From Boseongicola sp. (GTDB lineage Bacteria > Pseudomonadota > Alphaproteobacteria > Rhodobacterales > Rhodobacteraceae): DNA of 51,169 nt. Made by a program: the position numbers and the translations under genes. The stretch covers positions 1 to 51,169 of the forward strand of contig JAPPCV010000146.1 in assembly GCA_028824715.1 (NCBI GenBank). Reading direction: 5' to 3'. How positions within the stretch are numbered: position 1 is the first letter of the stretch; each line of letters opens with the position of its first letter. Below, piece by piece: positions 15,174 to 24,299 of the stretch. Below the pieces are notes generated by a model that saw only the letters and a list, made by a program, of their open reading frames with translations, did not search any database and had not been told where the DNA came from.

Positions 15174-17813
15174 GTGCCCGTCGCGACCGCCGACGTGACG
15201 CCGATGATGGCGCAGTACATGAAGATCAGGGACGAGCATCCCGATGCTCTCCTGTTCTACCGCATGGGGGATTTCTACGAGCTGTTCTTCGATGATGCCG
15301 TTGCCGCCTCGGAGGCGCTCGACATTGCGCTAACGAAACGCGGCAAGCAACTCGGCGAAGACATTCCGATGTGCGGAGTTCCGGTGCACGCCGCGGAAGG
15401 CTACCTACTGACACTCATCCGCAAGGGCTTCCGCGTTGCGGTCTGCGAGCAGCTCGAAGAGCCTTCCGAGGCCAGGAAGCGGGGCTCCAAGGCGGTCATC
15501 AAGCGGGGAGTCGTCCGGCTTGTCACGCCGGGGACACTAACCGAGGAATCCCTTCTTGACGCCCGCCGACACAACTATCTTGCGGCGCTGGCTGAGGTCC
15601 GTGACGAAGCCGCCGTCGCCTGCGTTGATGTCTCAACCGGAGAGTTGCGCGTCCTTTCGACTTCGCCGGAGCGCTTCGGGCCGGAACTTGCGCGTCTTTC
15701 GCCAAGCGAGGTCATCATTTCCGAAAGCAAGTATTCGGAATACTCCGACTTCGTCACCGATTTCGGCGCGTGCCTGACCCCACTTTCACCGGCGAGCTTC
15801 GACAGCCAGTCGGCGCAGAAGCGGCTTGCAAGGTTCTGGCAGATCCAGAGCCTTGATGCTTTCGGGACGTTTACGCGCGCAGAAATCTCGGCAATCGGCG
15901 CGCTTGTCGACTACCTGGAGCTCACACAGAAGGGAAAGCTGCCCCTGCTGCGCGCGCCGGTGCGCGACGTGGAATCCGGAACCGTCCAGATTGACGCCGC
16001 GACCCGTCGAAATCTCGAGCTTACCCGTTCCCTTTCCGGAAGCCGGGAAGGCTCCCTCCTTCAAGCGGTTGACCGCACGGTAACCGCGGCAGGCGGTCGC
16101 CTGATCGAACGCAGAATTTCATCTCCCTCTCGCGAACTCGGTGCCATTCGAGCCAGGATCGGCGTTGTGGAGTGGTTCGCCTCGGACAGTGCGCGACCGG
16201 AAGTGATCCGGAGCATTCTCAAGCGCTGCCCCGACATACAGAGGGCAATGTCGAGGCTGGCCCTGGACAGGGGCGGGCCGCGCGACCTCGCGGCGATCCG
16301 AAACGCCCTCGACCTGCTGCCGGAAGTCACGACCGCTCTCGCTGGCGAACGGCCCGAGCCGGTTGACGCCTGGCTGTCCGACCTTGACGGATTTGACGAA
16401 CTGGCCCGATCTCTCTCTGATGCCCTTGTCGCCGAGCCCCCTCTTCTAGTGCGGGATGGCGGATTCATCGCTGAAGGCCATGACACCGGCCTCGACGAAG
16501 CGCGCAAGCTGCGTGACGAGGGTCGCAGTGTCGTGGCCGGGCTGCAGGCGGACTACGCAAGTTCCACGGGCATCGGTTCGCTCAAGATTAGACACAACAA
16601 CGTCCTCGGATACTTCATCGAGACGCGCTCCACTCATGCCCAAAGGATGATGTCGCCGCCATGCTCCGAGCGTTTCATTCACCGACAGACCACGGCAAGC
16701 GCCGTCCGCTTCACCACCGTTGAACTTTCGGAACTCGAATCCAGGATCCTCAATGCCGGGGCGAAGGCCATCGAGATCGAGACCGCCCTGCATGCGGATC
16801 TGGTCCGCCTAGTCCTTTCGAACGGAGACCGCCTCGGCGCTGCTGCCGGCGCCCTTGCCGAAATTGATGTCGCCTGCGCTTTCGCCATCCAAGCCAGGGA
16901 CCGGAAATGGTGCGCGCCGCGCATTGACGACAGTGAGGCCTTCTGCATTTCCGGTGGTCGTCATCCCGTGGTCGAGCAGGCCCTCAAGGTCGAAGGCGCG
17001 CCATTCATCGCCAATGACTGTGATCTTTCCGATGACCAAGACGGAAGGATATGGCTGTTGACCGGGCCCAACATGGCTGGCAAGTCCACTTTCCTCCGCC
17101 AGAACGCAATCATCGCCATTCTCGCTCAGGCAGGCAGCTTCGTTCCCGCCGAGAGCGCGCGCATTGGCCTTGTAAGCCAGATTTTCAGCCGAGTCGGTGC
17201 CTCCGACGACCTTGCCCGGGGCCGATCGACCTTCATGGTCGAAATGGTCGAAACAGCCGCGATCCTGAACCAGGCAGACGACCGGGCGCTGGTCATCCTT
17301 GACGAGATCGGTCGCGGCACCGCCACCTACGACGGCCTTTCCATCGCGTGGGCAACGCTCGAACACCTGCACGAGACGAACCGGTGCCGCGCGCTCTTCG
17401 CGACCCACTACCACGAATTGACGGAGCTCGCGAACCGGCTTGAAGGAGTCCGAAACGCAACCGTGGCGGTCAAGGAGTGGGAAGGTGAGGTCATTTTCCT
17501 CCATGAAGTCCGAAAGGGCGCGGCAGACCGCAGTTACGGCGTGCAGGTCGCCCGTCTTGCCGGACTGCCGCAGCCAGTCGTGGATCGCGCACGTACAGTT
17601 CTCGAAGCGCTTGAAAGGGGCGAGCGCGAAGGAAGCGTGCGCCCGAAAGCCCTGATCGACGAATTGCCGCTTTTCTCCGCCAGCCATCCTCCTTCAACTG
17701 GGGCGCCGAAGACGTCAGAACTGGAGGAAGCATTGGCAGCGATCCATCCTGACGAAATGTCCCCGCGCGACGCGCTGGATGCGCTCTACCACCTCAAGAC
17801 ATTGACGAAATAG
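15174..17813 (+). CDS. mutS: DNA mismatch repair protein MutS
   Basis: This full-length 879-residue MutS recognises mismatches as a dimer and recruits MutL. The mismatch-binding DFYELFFDD motif (Phe34, Glu36) is in the N-terminal domain. The connector, lever and clamp domains run to about residue 590. The ATPase follows with Walker A GPNMAGKSTFLRQ (around residue 630), GASDDLARGRSTFMVEM, Walker B ILDEIGRGTATYDG (around 710) and FATHYHELTEL. The C-terminal tail RLAGLPQPVVDRARTVLEAL and HPDEMSPRDALDALYHLKTL is the helix-turn-helix/dimer region. The start is a GTG near a GGGGA ribosome-binding site. The tail is partly duplicated just downstream. Confidence 0.97.
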   Translation: MPVATADVTPMMAQYMKIRDEHPDALLFYRMGDFYELFFDDAVAASEALDIALTKRGKQLGEDIPMCGVPVHAAEGYLLTLIRKGFRVAVCEQLEEPSEARKRGSKAVIKRGVVRLVTPGTLTEESLLDARRHNYLAALAEVRDEAAVACVDVSTGELRVLSTSPERFGPELARLSPSEVIISESKYSEYSDFVTDFGACLTPLSPASFDSQSAQKRLARFWQIQSLDAFGTFTRAEISAIGALVDYLELTQKGKLPLLRAPVRDVESGTVQIDAATRRNLELTRSLSGSREGSLLQAVDRTVTAAGGRLIERRISSPSRELGAIRARIGVVEWFASDSARPEVIRSILKRCPDIQRAMSRLALDRGGPRDLAAIRNALDLLPEVTTALAGERPEPVDAWLSDLDGFDELARSLSDALVAEPPLLVRDGGFIAEGHDTGLDEARKLRDEGRSVVAGLQADYASSTGIGSLKIRHNNVLGYFIETRSTHAQRMMSPPCSERFIHRQTTASAVRFTTVELSELESRILNAGAKAIEIETALHADLVRLVLSNGDRLGAAAGALAEIDVACAFAIQARDRKWCAPRIDDSEAFCISGGRHPVVEQALKVEGAPFIANDCDLSDDQDGRIWLLTGPNMAGKSTFLRQNAIIAILAQAGSFVPAESARIGLVSQIFSRVGASDDLARGRSTFMVEMVETAAILNQADDRALVILDEIGRGTATYDGLSIAWATLEHLHETNRCRALFATHYHELTELANRLEGVRNATVAVKEWEGEVIFLHEVRKGAADRSYGVQVARLAGLPQPVVDRARTVLEALERGEREGSVRPKALIDELPLFSASHPPSTGAPKTSELEEALAAIHPDEMSPRDALDALYHLKTLTK

Positions 17814-18047
17814 CGTCCCGGCTGCATCGGAGCGGCGCCCCGACAGCTCCCTCTGCCGGCAGAAAGCAGGATTCCTGGTGCTGGCTCCGTCCATCGCACG
17901 AAAATGTGCGGGTAGCATGCGTCATGCGCAGGTCTGTGACAGGGAATTCTTCAGCACGCACGCCTGGCACGCCGGACCCTGCCAGCCAACGGCAATCAAC
18001 GGCGGATCTTGCGGCCTTTGATTTCCAGATCGCGCAACGTCTCGCGC

Positions 18048-18306
18048 TGCACGCCTTGCCGGGTTTCCAAAGTCCTTCGTTGATCGCGCCCGCACAGTTC
18101 TTGTGGCGCTTGAAATGGAAGGGCGTGAAGGCAGCGTTCGGCAGAGGCCCGGATTGATGAATTTCCGCTCATCGCCGCTTGCCAGCCGCCGTCAATCGCC
18201 GCCCCGGACTTTGTCCGGACCTGGAAAAGCCCAAGCAGCAATCCTTCCCGACGAAATGAACCCGCCTGATGCTCTGGATGGGCCTTGCCACCTCAAGACG
18301 TTGGAG
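18048..18306 (+). pseudogene. Degenerate duplicate of the mutS 3' end
   Basis: This stretch aligns with the mutS C-terminal tail about 0.5 kb upstream. Translated in one frame it gives RLAGFPKSFVDRARTVLVAL, then EGREGSVRQRPGLM, and after a gap ILPDEMNPPDALD and CHLKTL. The mutS counterparts are RLAGLPQPVVDRARTVLEAL, EREGSVRPKALI, IHPDEMSPRDALD and YHLKTL. The 5' border is blurred and similarity there needs a frame change near 18045. Non-coding sequence after the mutS stop (GCGCCCCGACAG at 17835) is also repeated (18315), so the copied unit extended past the gene. No start or ATPase is present, so it is a relic. Confidence 0.8.
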
Positions 18307-18352
18307 AGGCAACCGCGCCCCGACAGTGCTGTTCGCGGGCGAAATCAGGCGT

Positions 18353-18952
18353 TCATGATGCCGGCGTCGAACTCACGCCAACCTTTGCGGGTCGCAGCAG
18401 GCGGTCGTGCAGGATGAAGCCGTCTGCCTCCACCTGAATGACCTCGCCGGCCACGGTCCCTGGCATCGGCGCCTCGAACATTGCGTCGTGAAGCTGCGGG
18501 TCGAACCGGTCCCCGACTTCGGGCGAAATCACGCGCACACCGTGCTTGCCTAGCACGTTGAGGAGTTCGCGCATCGTCAGTTCGACGCCCTCAATCAATG
18601 CCTTGTTTGCCTCCCGGGCATCTTCAGGTACGGCCGCCACGGCACGCTTCATGTTGTCGAAGACCGGGAGCAAGTCCCGCGCCAGCCTTGACCCGCCATA
18701 CCGTTCCGCCTCGCGCCGGTCCCGATCCGATCTCTTCCGCGCGTTCTCGGCATCTGCCAGCGCGCGCATGAACTTGTCCTGCAGCACATCCCGTTCCGTT
18801 TCCAGTGCGGCTATCCTCTCGTCGTCAGACGGATCTTCAAGCGCCTCGGGCGAAGTGATGTCGATCAGCTCCTCACTGGAACCGGCGATCCGTTCCTCGG
18901 TTTTGGGGACCTCTTCCTCGGCCACCGACCTTTTCGTCTTTGTGTCGTTCAT
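18353..18952 (-). CDS. grpE: Nucleotide exchange factor GrpE
   Basis: This 199-residue GrpE is the ADP/ATP exchange factor of the DnaK chaperone. A charged N-terminus precedes the long coiled-coil (ERIAALETERDVLQDKFMRA, then ENARKRSDRDRREAERYG). The head domain follows: LLPVFDNMKRAVAAVP, IEGVELTMRELLNVLGKHGV and the C-terminal VEADGFILHDRLLRPAKVGV signature. Its ATG overlaps the hrcA stop by one base (TAATG), so it is translationally coupled to hrcA. Its 3' end abuts the relic of the mutS duplication. Confidence 0.96.
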   Translation of the reverse strand: MNDTKTKRSVAEEEVPKTEERIAGSSEELIDITSPEALEDPSDDERIAALETERDVLQDKFMRALADAENARKRSDRDRREAERYGGSRLARDLLPVFDNMKRAVAAVPEDAREANKALIEGVELTMRELLNVLGKHGVRVISPEVGDRFDPQLHDAMFEAPMPGTVAGEVIQVEADGFILHDRLLRPAKVGVSSTPAS

Positions 18953-20019
18953 TACTGCCCTCGATCCGTAAACAGCCGGCCCACCAGCTGTGCGGTATAG
19001 TCCACTATTGGGACGATCCGTCCATAGTTGAGACGGGTCGGTCCGATCACTCCAATGGCTCCGATGATCCTTCGATCGGAGTTCATATAGGGAGAGACGA
19101 CCAAAGAGGAACCGGAAAGCGAAAAAAGCTTGTTTTCCGAACCGATGAAAATGCGCACTCCCTCCCCCGCATCCGTCAGCTCGAGGAACTCCGCAATGTC
19201 ACGCTTGCGTTCCAGGTCGTCAAACAGGTTCCGGATCCGCTCAAGGTCTTCCTCCTCTGCACTTCCTGCCAGCAAGTTGGAGCGGCCTCGCACGATCAGG
19301 CGCTCGTAGTCGGTTCCCTCATTCTCCCAAATCACCGTCCCGCTTTCGACAAGGTCCCGCGCCAGCTCGTTGAGCTTCTGTCGATGGTGCTGGATCTCCC
19401 TTTGGAAGACTTCCCCAAGTTCCGAAAGCGTATGGCCGGCCAATGCGGCGTTCAGGAAATTGGCGGCCTCTCGAAAGCTGCTTGCAGTCTGTCCCGGCGG
19501 CGGCGAGAACAGCCGGTTTTCGACATGTCCGTCCTCGAAGACCAGCACCACCATAGCGCGATCGGCCGCGAGGCTGATGAACTCGATGTGCCGCACAGCT
19601 GCATCGTGCTTCGGCGCCAGCACGAGAGATGCGCCCTGAGTAACGCCCGACAGGGCCGAACCAACCCGGTCAAGCAAGGTCACGACACTTTCGTCGGTCG
19701 ACTGCAGCTCGGATTCTATGGCTTCCCGATCCTGGCTTGAAGGATCGCTCACTTCCATCATCCCGTCGACGAAGAGTCGCAGTCCCGACTCGGTCGGGAA
19801 GCGCCCAGCAGAGGAATGCGGCGAAGCCAGGAGTCCGAGAAATTCCAGATCCTGCATGACGTTTCTTACCGTCGCTGCGCTGACCTTCTCGTTCAGTTCC
19901 CGCGTGAGCCTGCGCGAGCCCACCGGGTCACCGGTTTCCAGATACGCTTCCACGACCCGTCGAAACACTTCCCGCGAGCGTTCGTTCATCTCTTCCAGAA
20001 GTTGTCCTGTGTCAGTCAT
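18952..20019 (-). CDS. hrcA: Heat-inducible transcription repressor HrcA
   Basis: This 355-residue HrcA is a repressor of class I heat-shock genes that binds CIRCE elements. The N-terminal winged helix reads [20 protein letters not shown], then [20 protein letters not shown] and [20 protein letters not shown]. The GAF-like and C-terminal dimerisation regions include [10 protein letters not shown] and [19 protein letters not shown]. hrcA-grpE forms a minus-strand operon divergent from rph. I found no CIRCE sequence in the 118-bp upstream gap, so autoregulation through CIRCE is not supported here. Confidence 0.96.
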   Translation of the reverse strand: MTDTGQLLEEMNERSREVFRRVVEAYLETGDPVGSRRLTRELNEKVSAATVRNVMQDLEFLGLLASPHSSAGRFPTESGLRLFVDGMMEVSDPSSQDREAIESELQSTDESVVTLLDRVGSALSGVTQGASLVLAPKHDAAVRHIEFISLAADRAMVVLVFEDGHVENRLFSPPPGQTASSFREAANFLNAALAGHTLSELGEVFQREIQHHRQKLNELARDLVESGTVIWENEGTDYERLIVRGRSNLLAGSAEEEDLERIRNLFDDLERKRDIAEFLELTDAGEGVRIFIGSENKLFSLSGSSLVVSPYMNSDRRIIGAIGVIGPTRLNYGRIVPIVDYTAQLVGRLFTDRGQ

Positions 20020-20137
20020 GTGTCGGTCGGGATGTCAGGGCGCTGCAATTAAATTGAAGCGGCGCACAAGGTCAATCGGGGTTGATGCGGTCCGGAGCCG
20101 CAACTATCAAGCGTCCCGTCCAAACCGGAGAATTTCC

Positions 20138-20848
20138 ATGCGGCCCTCGGGACGAAATAACGACGAGATGCGCAACGTCTCCATGGAAGCGGGCGTCGCG
20201 CGCCATGCGGAAGGATCATGCCTGATCAAGTGCGGCGACACGCAGGTTTTGTGCACCGCATCAATCGATGGCCGGATACCGTTCTGGATGAAAAACTCCG
20301 GGCTTGGCTGGGTGACTGCGGAATACGGCATGTTGCCTCGTGCAACGCATTCGCGTGGCCGTCGCGAGGCCAAGACGGGTCAGTCCGGACGTACGCAGGA
20401 AATTCAGCGCCTCATAGGTCGGGCCCTTCGCGCCGGCGTGGACCGTTCCGCGCTCGGCGAACGCCAGATCGTCATCGACTGCGATGTCCTCCAGGCCGAT
20501 GGTGGCACACGCTGTGCATCCATCACCGGCGGTTGGGTTGCATTGCGTCTTGCGACCAATGAGCTCTTGAAGTCAGGTCAGATCACAGCCGATCCTGTCA
20601 GGGATCACGTTGCAGCGGTGTCCTGCGGCATCTACGGCGGCCAGCCGATCCTGGACCTTGACTATCCTGAAGACAGCGAAGCAAGCGTTGACGGCAACTT
20701 CGTCATGACAGGTGCCGGCCGTCTTGTAGAAGTCCAGACATCGGCAGAAGGGGAGACGTTCTCCCGCAACGAATTGTCCGCGATGCTCGACCTTGCCGGT
20801 CGCGGCGCCCAGGCCCTTGTCGCCGCACAAAGGGATGCCATTGCCTGA
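20138..20848 (+). CDS. rph: Ribonuclease PH
   Basis: This 236-residue phosphorolytic exoribonuclease trims tRNA 3' ends. Diagnostic blocks are [85 protein letters not shown] and the C-terminal [17 protein letters not shown]. The ATG at 20138 follows an ACCGGAG ribosome-binding site; upstream in-frame sequence has no similarity. It is the first gene of the rph-rdgB-hemW operon and overlaps rdgB by one base (TGATG). Confidence 0.97.
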   Translation: MRPSGRNNDEMRNVSMEAGVARHAEGSCLIKCGDTQVLCTASIDGRIPFWMKNSGLGWVTAEYGMLPRATHSRGRREAKTGQSGRTQEIQRLIGRALRAGVDRSALGERQIVIDCDVLQADGGTRCASITGGWVALRLATNELLKSGQITADPVRDHVAAVSCGIYGGQPILDLDYPEDSEASVDGNFVMTGAGRLVEVQTSAEGETFSRNELSAMLDLAGRGAQALVAAQRDAIA

Positions 20849-21459
20849 TGCGCCGCTTCTCCGGCGACCGCCTTCTGGTCGCGACACACAATTCCGGAAA
20901 GCTCGAAGAGATTGCCGACTTGCTCAGTGACCACGCCATCCAAGTCATCGGAGCGGCCGAACTTGGCCTCGATGAACCGGAAGAGACCGGCGCGGACTTC
21001 GTCGCGAACGCACGGATCAAGGCGCATGCCGCCTCCAGCGTCACCGGACTGCCCGCGCTCGCCGACGATTCCGGGATCGAGATCGATGCCCTTGGCGGCG
21101 CGCCGGGCGTCCACACTGCGGATTGGGCCGAGACGCCCGGTGGACGCGACTTCGTGCGCGCGATGACCCGCACCTACAACGCACTTCTCGATTCCGGCGC
21201 CGCACAACCTTGGATCGCCCGGTTTTGCTGCACCTTCGTGCTTGCCTGGCCTGACGGTCATTGCGAGACGTTCGAAGGATACATGAACGGCAGGATCACA
21301 TGGCCCATGCGTGGCAATAGGGGCCATGGATACGATCCGATTTTCCAGCCCGATGGCCATGCCGTCACGTTCGGTCAGATGAGCCGCCTGGAGAAGAATC
21401 GCATCAGTCACCGTGCCGATGCTTTCCGGAAGCTGAATGCGGTGTTTCGGCATGGATAG
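20848..21459 (+). CDS. rdgB: dITP/XTP pyrophosphatase (RdgB/HAM1)
   Basis: This 203-residue member of the HAM1 family removes non-canonical purine nucleotides (ITP, dITP, XTP) from the pool. The N-terminal substrate loop VATHNSGKLEEIADLL, the ETGADFVANARIKAHAA block with the catalytic acidic residues, LADDSGIEIDALGGAPGVHT and GHGYDPIFQPDG near the end are all present. The gene is coupled to rph by TGATG and overlaps the start of hemW. Confidence 0.96.
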   Translation: MRRFSGDRLLVATHNSGKLEEIADLLSDHAIQVIGAAELGLDEPEETGADFVANARIKAHAASSVTGLPALADDSGIEIDALGGAPGVHTADWAETPGGRDFVRAMTRTYNALLDSGAAQPWIARFCCTFVLAWPDGHCETFEGYMNGRITWPMRGNRGHGYDPIFQPDGHAVTFGQMSRLEKNRISHRADAFRKLNAVFRHG

Positions 21460-22636
21460 GGGCTTTGGGCTCTATGTTCATTGGCCGTTCTGCCAAGCGA
21501 AGTGCCCCTATTGCGATTTCAACAGCCATGTCGGCGCATCCATCGACCAGCCACGCTGGCAAAAGGCGTTCCTGAAGGAAATCATGAGAATCCGGAAAGA
21601 CATTGGCCCTCGCAAGCTGGGTTCAATTTTTTTCGGCGGCGGCACGCCAAGCCTCATGGCGGCGGAAACCGTCGCCCGCATAATCGAGGCGGCAAGGGAT
21701 TCCTGGGCCCCTGCCGACGATGTCGAGATCACGCTTGAGGCCAACCCGACCTCGGCCGAAGCCGGACGCTTTCGCGCCTACGCCCGGGCTGGCGTCAATC
21801 GTCTCTCGCTTGGCATCCAGTCGCTTCGCGATCCGGACCTGAAGGCGCTTGGCCGACTTCACACAAGCGCCGAGGCCGTCGCTGCCTACGACATCGCACG
21901 ATCCGTGTTTCCGCGCGTTTCCTTCGACTTGATCTACGCCCGGCAGAAACAGACAGCGGCGGAATGGAAGGCGGAACTTGCAGAGGCGCTCGAACTCGCC
22001 GCCGATCACATGTCACTCTACCAGCTTACGATAGAGCCGGGCACGGCGTTCGGCGACCGTCACGCTGCTGGACGCCTGCCGGGACTTCCTGACGAGAGCC
22101 GTTCCCTGTACATGTTCAACCTCGCGCAGGACATGACGGAGGCGGCGGGACTTCCAGCCTACGAAATCTCGAACCACGCACGGCCAGGGGAAGAGAGCCG
22201 GCACAATCTCGTGTATTGGCGCTCGGGCAGCTGGGCTGGCATCGGACCAGGCGCGCATGGTCGCCTGACGGTCGACGGCCTTCGGATCGCAACGGAATGC
22301 CATTCCGCCCCTGACCGTTGGCTCTACGCGGTGGAAACGACAGGCAGCGGCTACAGCCAGTGCGATGCCGTTTCCGCGGAGGACGCGCGCATCGAGGCTG
22401 TCATGGCAGGCCTGCGACTTGCGGACGGCGTCACAGCAGATTTGCTCAATAAAGTTAATAACATCAATGACTTAATTGATTCCGGGCATTTGGAGCGAAC
22501 TCCCGGTTTCGTTCGAACGACCCGCAAGGGCCGCCCGCTTCTTGACGCGATCCTGCGGGAAATCCTCGTTCAGCCCGTCCCGGTGGTCACCAGCAGCCGC
22601 CGGCAGAGCTCGTCGAACTGCTCCAGGCTCCCGTAA
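21452..22636 (+). CDS. hemW: Radical SAM protein HemW (heme chaperone), 3' end overlapping parB
   Basis: HemW is a radical SAM protein related to coproporphyrinogen dehydrogenase that binds heme and donates it to respiratory enzymes. The cluster motif is VHWPFCQAKCPYCDF (Cx3Cx2C), followed by FFGGGTPSLM, EANPTSAEAGRFRAYARAGV, RLSLGIQSLRDPDLKALGRL and GIGPGAHGR. The start was set at MDRGFGLYVHWPFC, overlapping rdgB by 8 nt; an upstream ATG at 21437 with a better GGAAG site is an alternative. The frame runs past the usual family end (RPLLDAILREIL) by about 22 codons into the oppositely oriented parB, a 67-bp convergent overlap, so this tail may not be ancestral. Confidence 0.92.
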   Translation: MDRGFGLYVHWPFCQAKCPYCDFNSHVGASIDQPRWQKAFLKEIMRIRKDIGPRKLGSIFFGGGTPSLMAAETVARIIEAARDSWAPADDVEITLEANPTSAEAGRFRAYARAGVNRLSLGIQSLRDPDLKALGRLHTSAEAVAAYDIARSVFPRVSFDLIYARQKQTAAEWKAELAEALELAADHMSLYQLTIEPGTAFGDRHAAGRLPGLPDESRSLYMFNLAQDMTEAAGLPAYEISNHARPGEESRHNLVYWRSGSWAGIGPGAHGRLTVDGLRIATECHSAPDRWLYAVETTGSGYSQCDAVSAEDARIEAVMAGLRLADGVTADLLNKVNNINDLIDSGHLERTPGFVRTTRKGRPLLDAILREILVQPVPVVTSSRRQSSSNCSRLP

Positions 22637-23484
22637 CGAAACGTCACCGAGCCCGCCTCCCCGTCGGCAACGTGGTCGATGCTGACCTTCATGCCAAGCG
22701 CGGCCGCAAGGTCTCTCTCCGCGGCCCGCGTGTCGGCATCCTTCTCCGCCCGACGCCGGCCACGAGGCTGTGTGCGGCTGTCTGCCCCTTCGTCCCGGAC
22801 GAGCGCCTCGGCCTGGCGCACGGACAGCCCCCTGGCGACGATCCGCTGCGCCAGCGCCTCCGGGTCCGCCGCCGTCACCAGCGCGCGGGCATGGCCCGCC
22901 GACAGCTCCCCCGACCGCACCAGCGCCTGCACCGCCTCCGGGAGCGCGAGCAGGCGGAGCAGGTTCGCGACATGGCTGCGGCTCTTGCCCAGGGCCCGCG
23001 CGAGCGCCTCCTGCGTGTGGCCGTAACGCTCCGTCAGCTGCCGGTAGCCCGCCGCCTCCTCCATCGCGTTCAGGTCGGCGCGCTGTATGTTCTCGACGAT
23101 GGCGATCTCCAGCACCTCGGCGTCGTCGAGGTCGCGCACGATCGCGGGGACCTCGTGCAGCTGCGCGCGCTGCGCCGCCCGCCACCGGCGCTCGCCGGCG
23201 ACGATCTCGTAGCGGTCCGGGTCGCGGGGGTCCTTCCGGAGGATCAATGGCTGGATGATCCCTTTCTCGCGGATCGAGGCGGCGAGCTCGTCGAGGGCGG
23301 TTTCCGCGAACGCCCGCCTCGGCTGGCCGGGGTTCGGGGAGATCCGGTCGATGCCGACCGTCGTCTCGCCGCCGCGCGCCGGTCCCGCTCCGGATGCCGG
23401 CTTCGCTTCCAGGTCGGCCATGAGGGCCGAAATCCCTCGCCTAGGCGCCAGTCCGCGCCGAAGCTCAGCCTTTCCCTTTGCCAT
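22570..23484 (-). CDS. parB: Chromosome-partitioning protein ParB
   Basis: This ParB of about 304 residues is the CTP-dependent clamp that loads at parS and spreads along DNA. The N-terminal basic start MAKGKAELRRGLAPRRGISA is followed by the ParB/Srx domain (ISPNPGQPRRAF, then IREKGIIQPLILRKDP, EIVAGERRWRAAQRA) with the CTP-binding GERRWRA motif. The parS-reading helix-turn-helix is YGHTQEALARALGKSRSHVA, and the C-terminal dimerisation end is FRYGSLEQFDELCRRLL. The start at 23484 has a GGCAGG site. The coding strand is unusually GC-rich compared with parA, starting a little downstream of the first codons. It lies 11 nt downstream of parA. Confidence 0.96.
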   Translation of the reverse strand: MAKGKAELRRGLAPRRGISALMADLEAKPASGAGPARGGETTVGIDRISPNPGQPRRAFAETALDELAASIREKGIIQPLILRKDPRDPDRYEIVAGERRWRAAQRAQLHEVPAIVRDLDDAEVLEIAIVENIQRADLNAMEEAAGYRQLTERYGHTQEALARALGKSRSHVANLLRLLALPEAVQALVRSGELSAGHARALVTAADPEALAQRIVARGLSVRQAEALVRDEGADSRTQPRGRRRAEKDADTRAAERDLAAALGMKVSIDHVADGEAGSVTFRYGSLEQFDELCRRLLVTTGTG

Positions 23485-23495
23485 GATCCTGCCCC

Positions 23496-24299
23496 TCACG
23501 ATGTGATCTGCGCCTGCTTCACTAGCATCTCCTTTGCCAAAGCACGATAGGCCAAGGCGCCCTTTGAATCCGGTTCATAGCCGATGACAGGCATTGCATA
23601 GCCGGGCGCCTCGGAGATGCGCACGTTTCGCGGCACGATTGTTTCGTAGACAAGGCCGCCCAAGGTCTCCCGGGCATTGCCTGCCACTTGCTGGCTTAGC
23701 TTGTTCCGCCCGTCATACATGGTCAGGACGATTCCCTCGATGCGCAGATCCGGGTTGGCCGTGTCACGCACCTGCCGAAGGGTAAGCATAAGCTGCGAAA
23801 GGCCCTCCAGCGCCAGGAATTCGGTCTGCAGCGGCACCAGGACGGAATCAGCAGCCACCATCGCGTTCACGGTCAGGAGATTCAGCGCCGGAGGGCAGTC
23901 GATCAGCATGAAATCAAGGCCCAGCGCGCCTGTGTCCGGATGTCTCAACGCATTGCGCAACAGGAAGCTGCGCCGCGCCATCGAGACCATTTCGATGTCT
24001 GCGGAGCTCAGGTCGGTCGTTCCTGGAGCCACGTAGAGCCCCTCGACGCCGCATTCCTGCACCACGCGTTGCAGCTCCATGCCCTCCAAGACCAGGTCGT
24101 ATGTCGTGTATTCCCGGAGTTCGTGACCTATTCCCAGCCCGGTGGACGCGTTGCTTTGGGGATCGAGGTCAACCAGGAGAATCCTGTAGCCCGATTCCGC
24201 GAGCGCGGCCCCAAGGTTGATCGCTGTCGTCGTCTTCCCGACACCGCCTTTCTGGTTGGCAATCGCGATAATTCGCGGCCGCGGGCTCCGCTCAGGCAC
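23496..24299 (-). CDS. parA: Chromosome-partitioning ATPase ParA
   Basis: This 267-residue deviant-Walker ParA/Soj ATPase drives origin segregation with ParB. The N-terminal deviant Walker A is IANQKGGVGKTTTAINLG (signature Lys in KGGVGKT), then LLVDLDPQSNASTGLG (Walker A'), MLIDCPPALNLLTVNAM (Walker B) and VLTMYDGRNKLSQQV. The start is a GTG overlapping the rsmG stop by 8 nt. It is followed by parB after 11 nt, completing the rsmG-parA-parB arrangement typical of alphaproteobacterial origin regions. Confidence 0.97.
   Translation of the reverse strand: MPERSPRPRIIAIANQKGGVGKTTTAINLGAALAESGYRILLVDLDPQSNASTGLGIGHELREYTTYDLVLEGMELQRVVQECGVEGLYVAPGTTDLSSADIEMVSMARRSFLLRNALRHPDTGALGLDFMLIDCPPALNLLTVNAMVAADSVLVPLQTEFLALEGLSQLMLTLRQVRDTANPDLRIEGIVLTMYDGRNKLSQQVAGNARETLGGLVYETIVPRNVRISEAPGYAMPVIGYEPDSKGALAYRALAKEMLVKQAQITS

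Noticed and set aside
20020-20137. CIRCE element upstream of hrcA
   Set aside because: No TTAGCACTC-type inverted repeat is present in the gap.
21626-21636. T-run (AATTTTTTTCGG) as a possible terminator
   Set aside because: It lies within the conserved SIFFGGGTPS coding motif of hemW and has no preceding stem.
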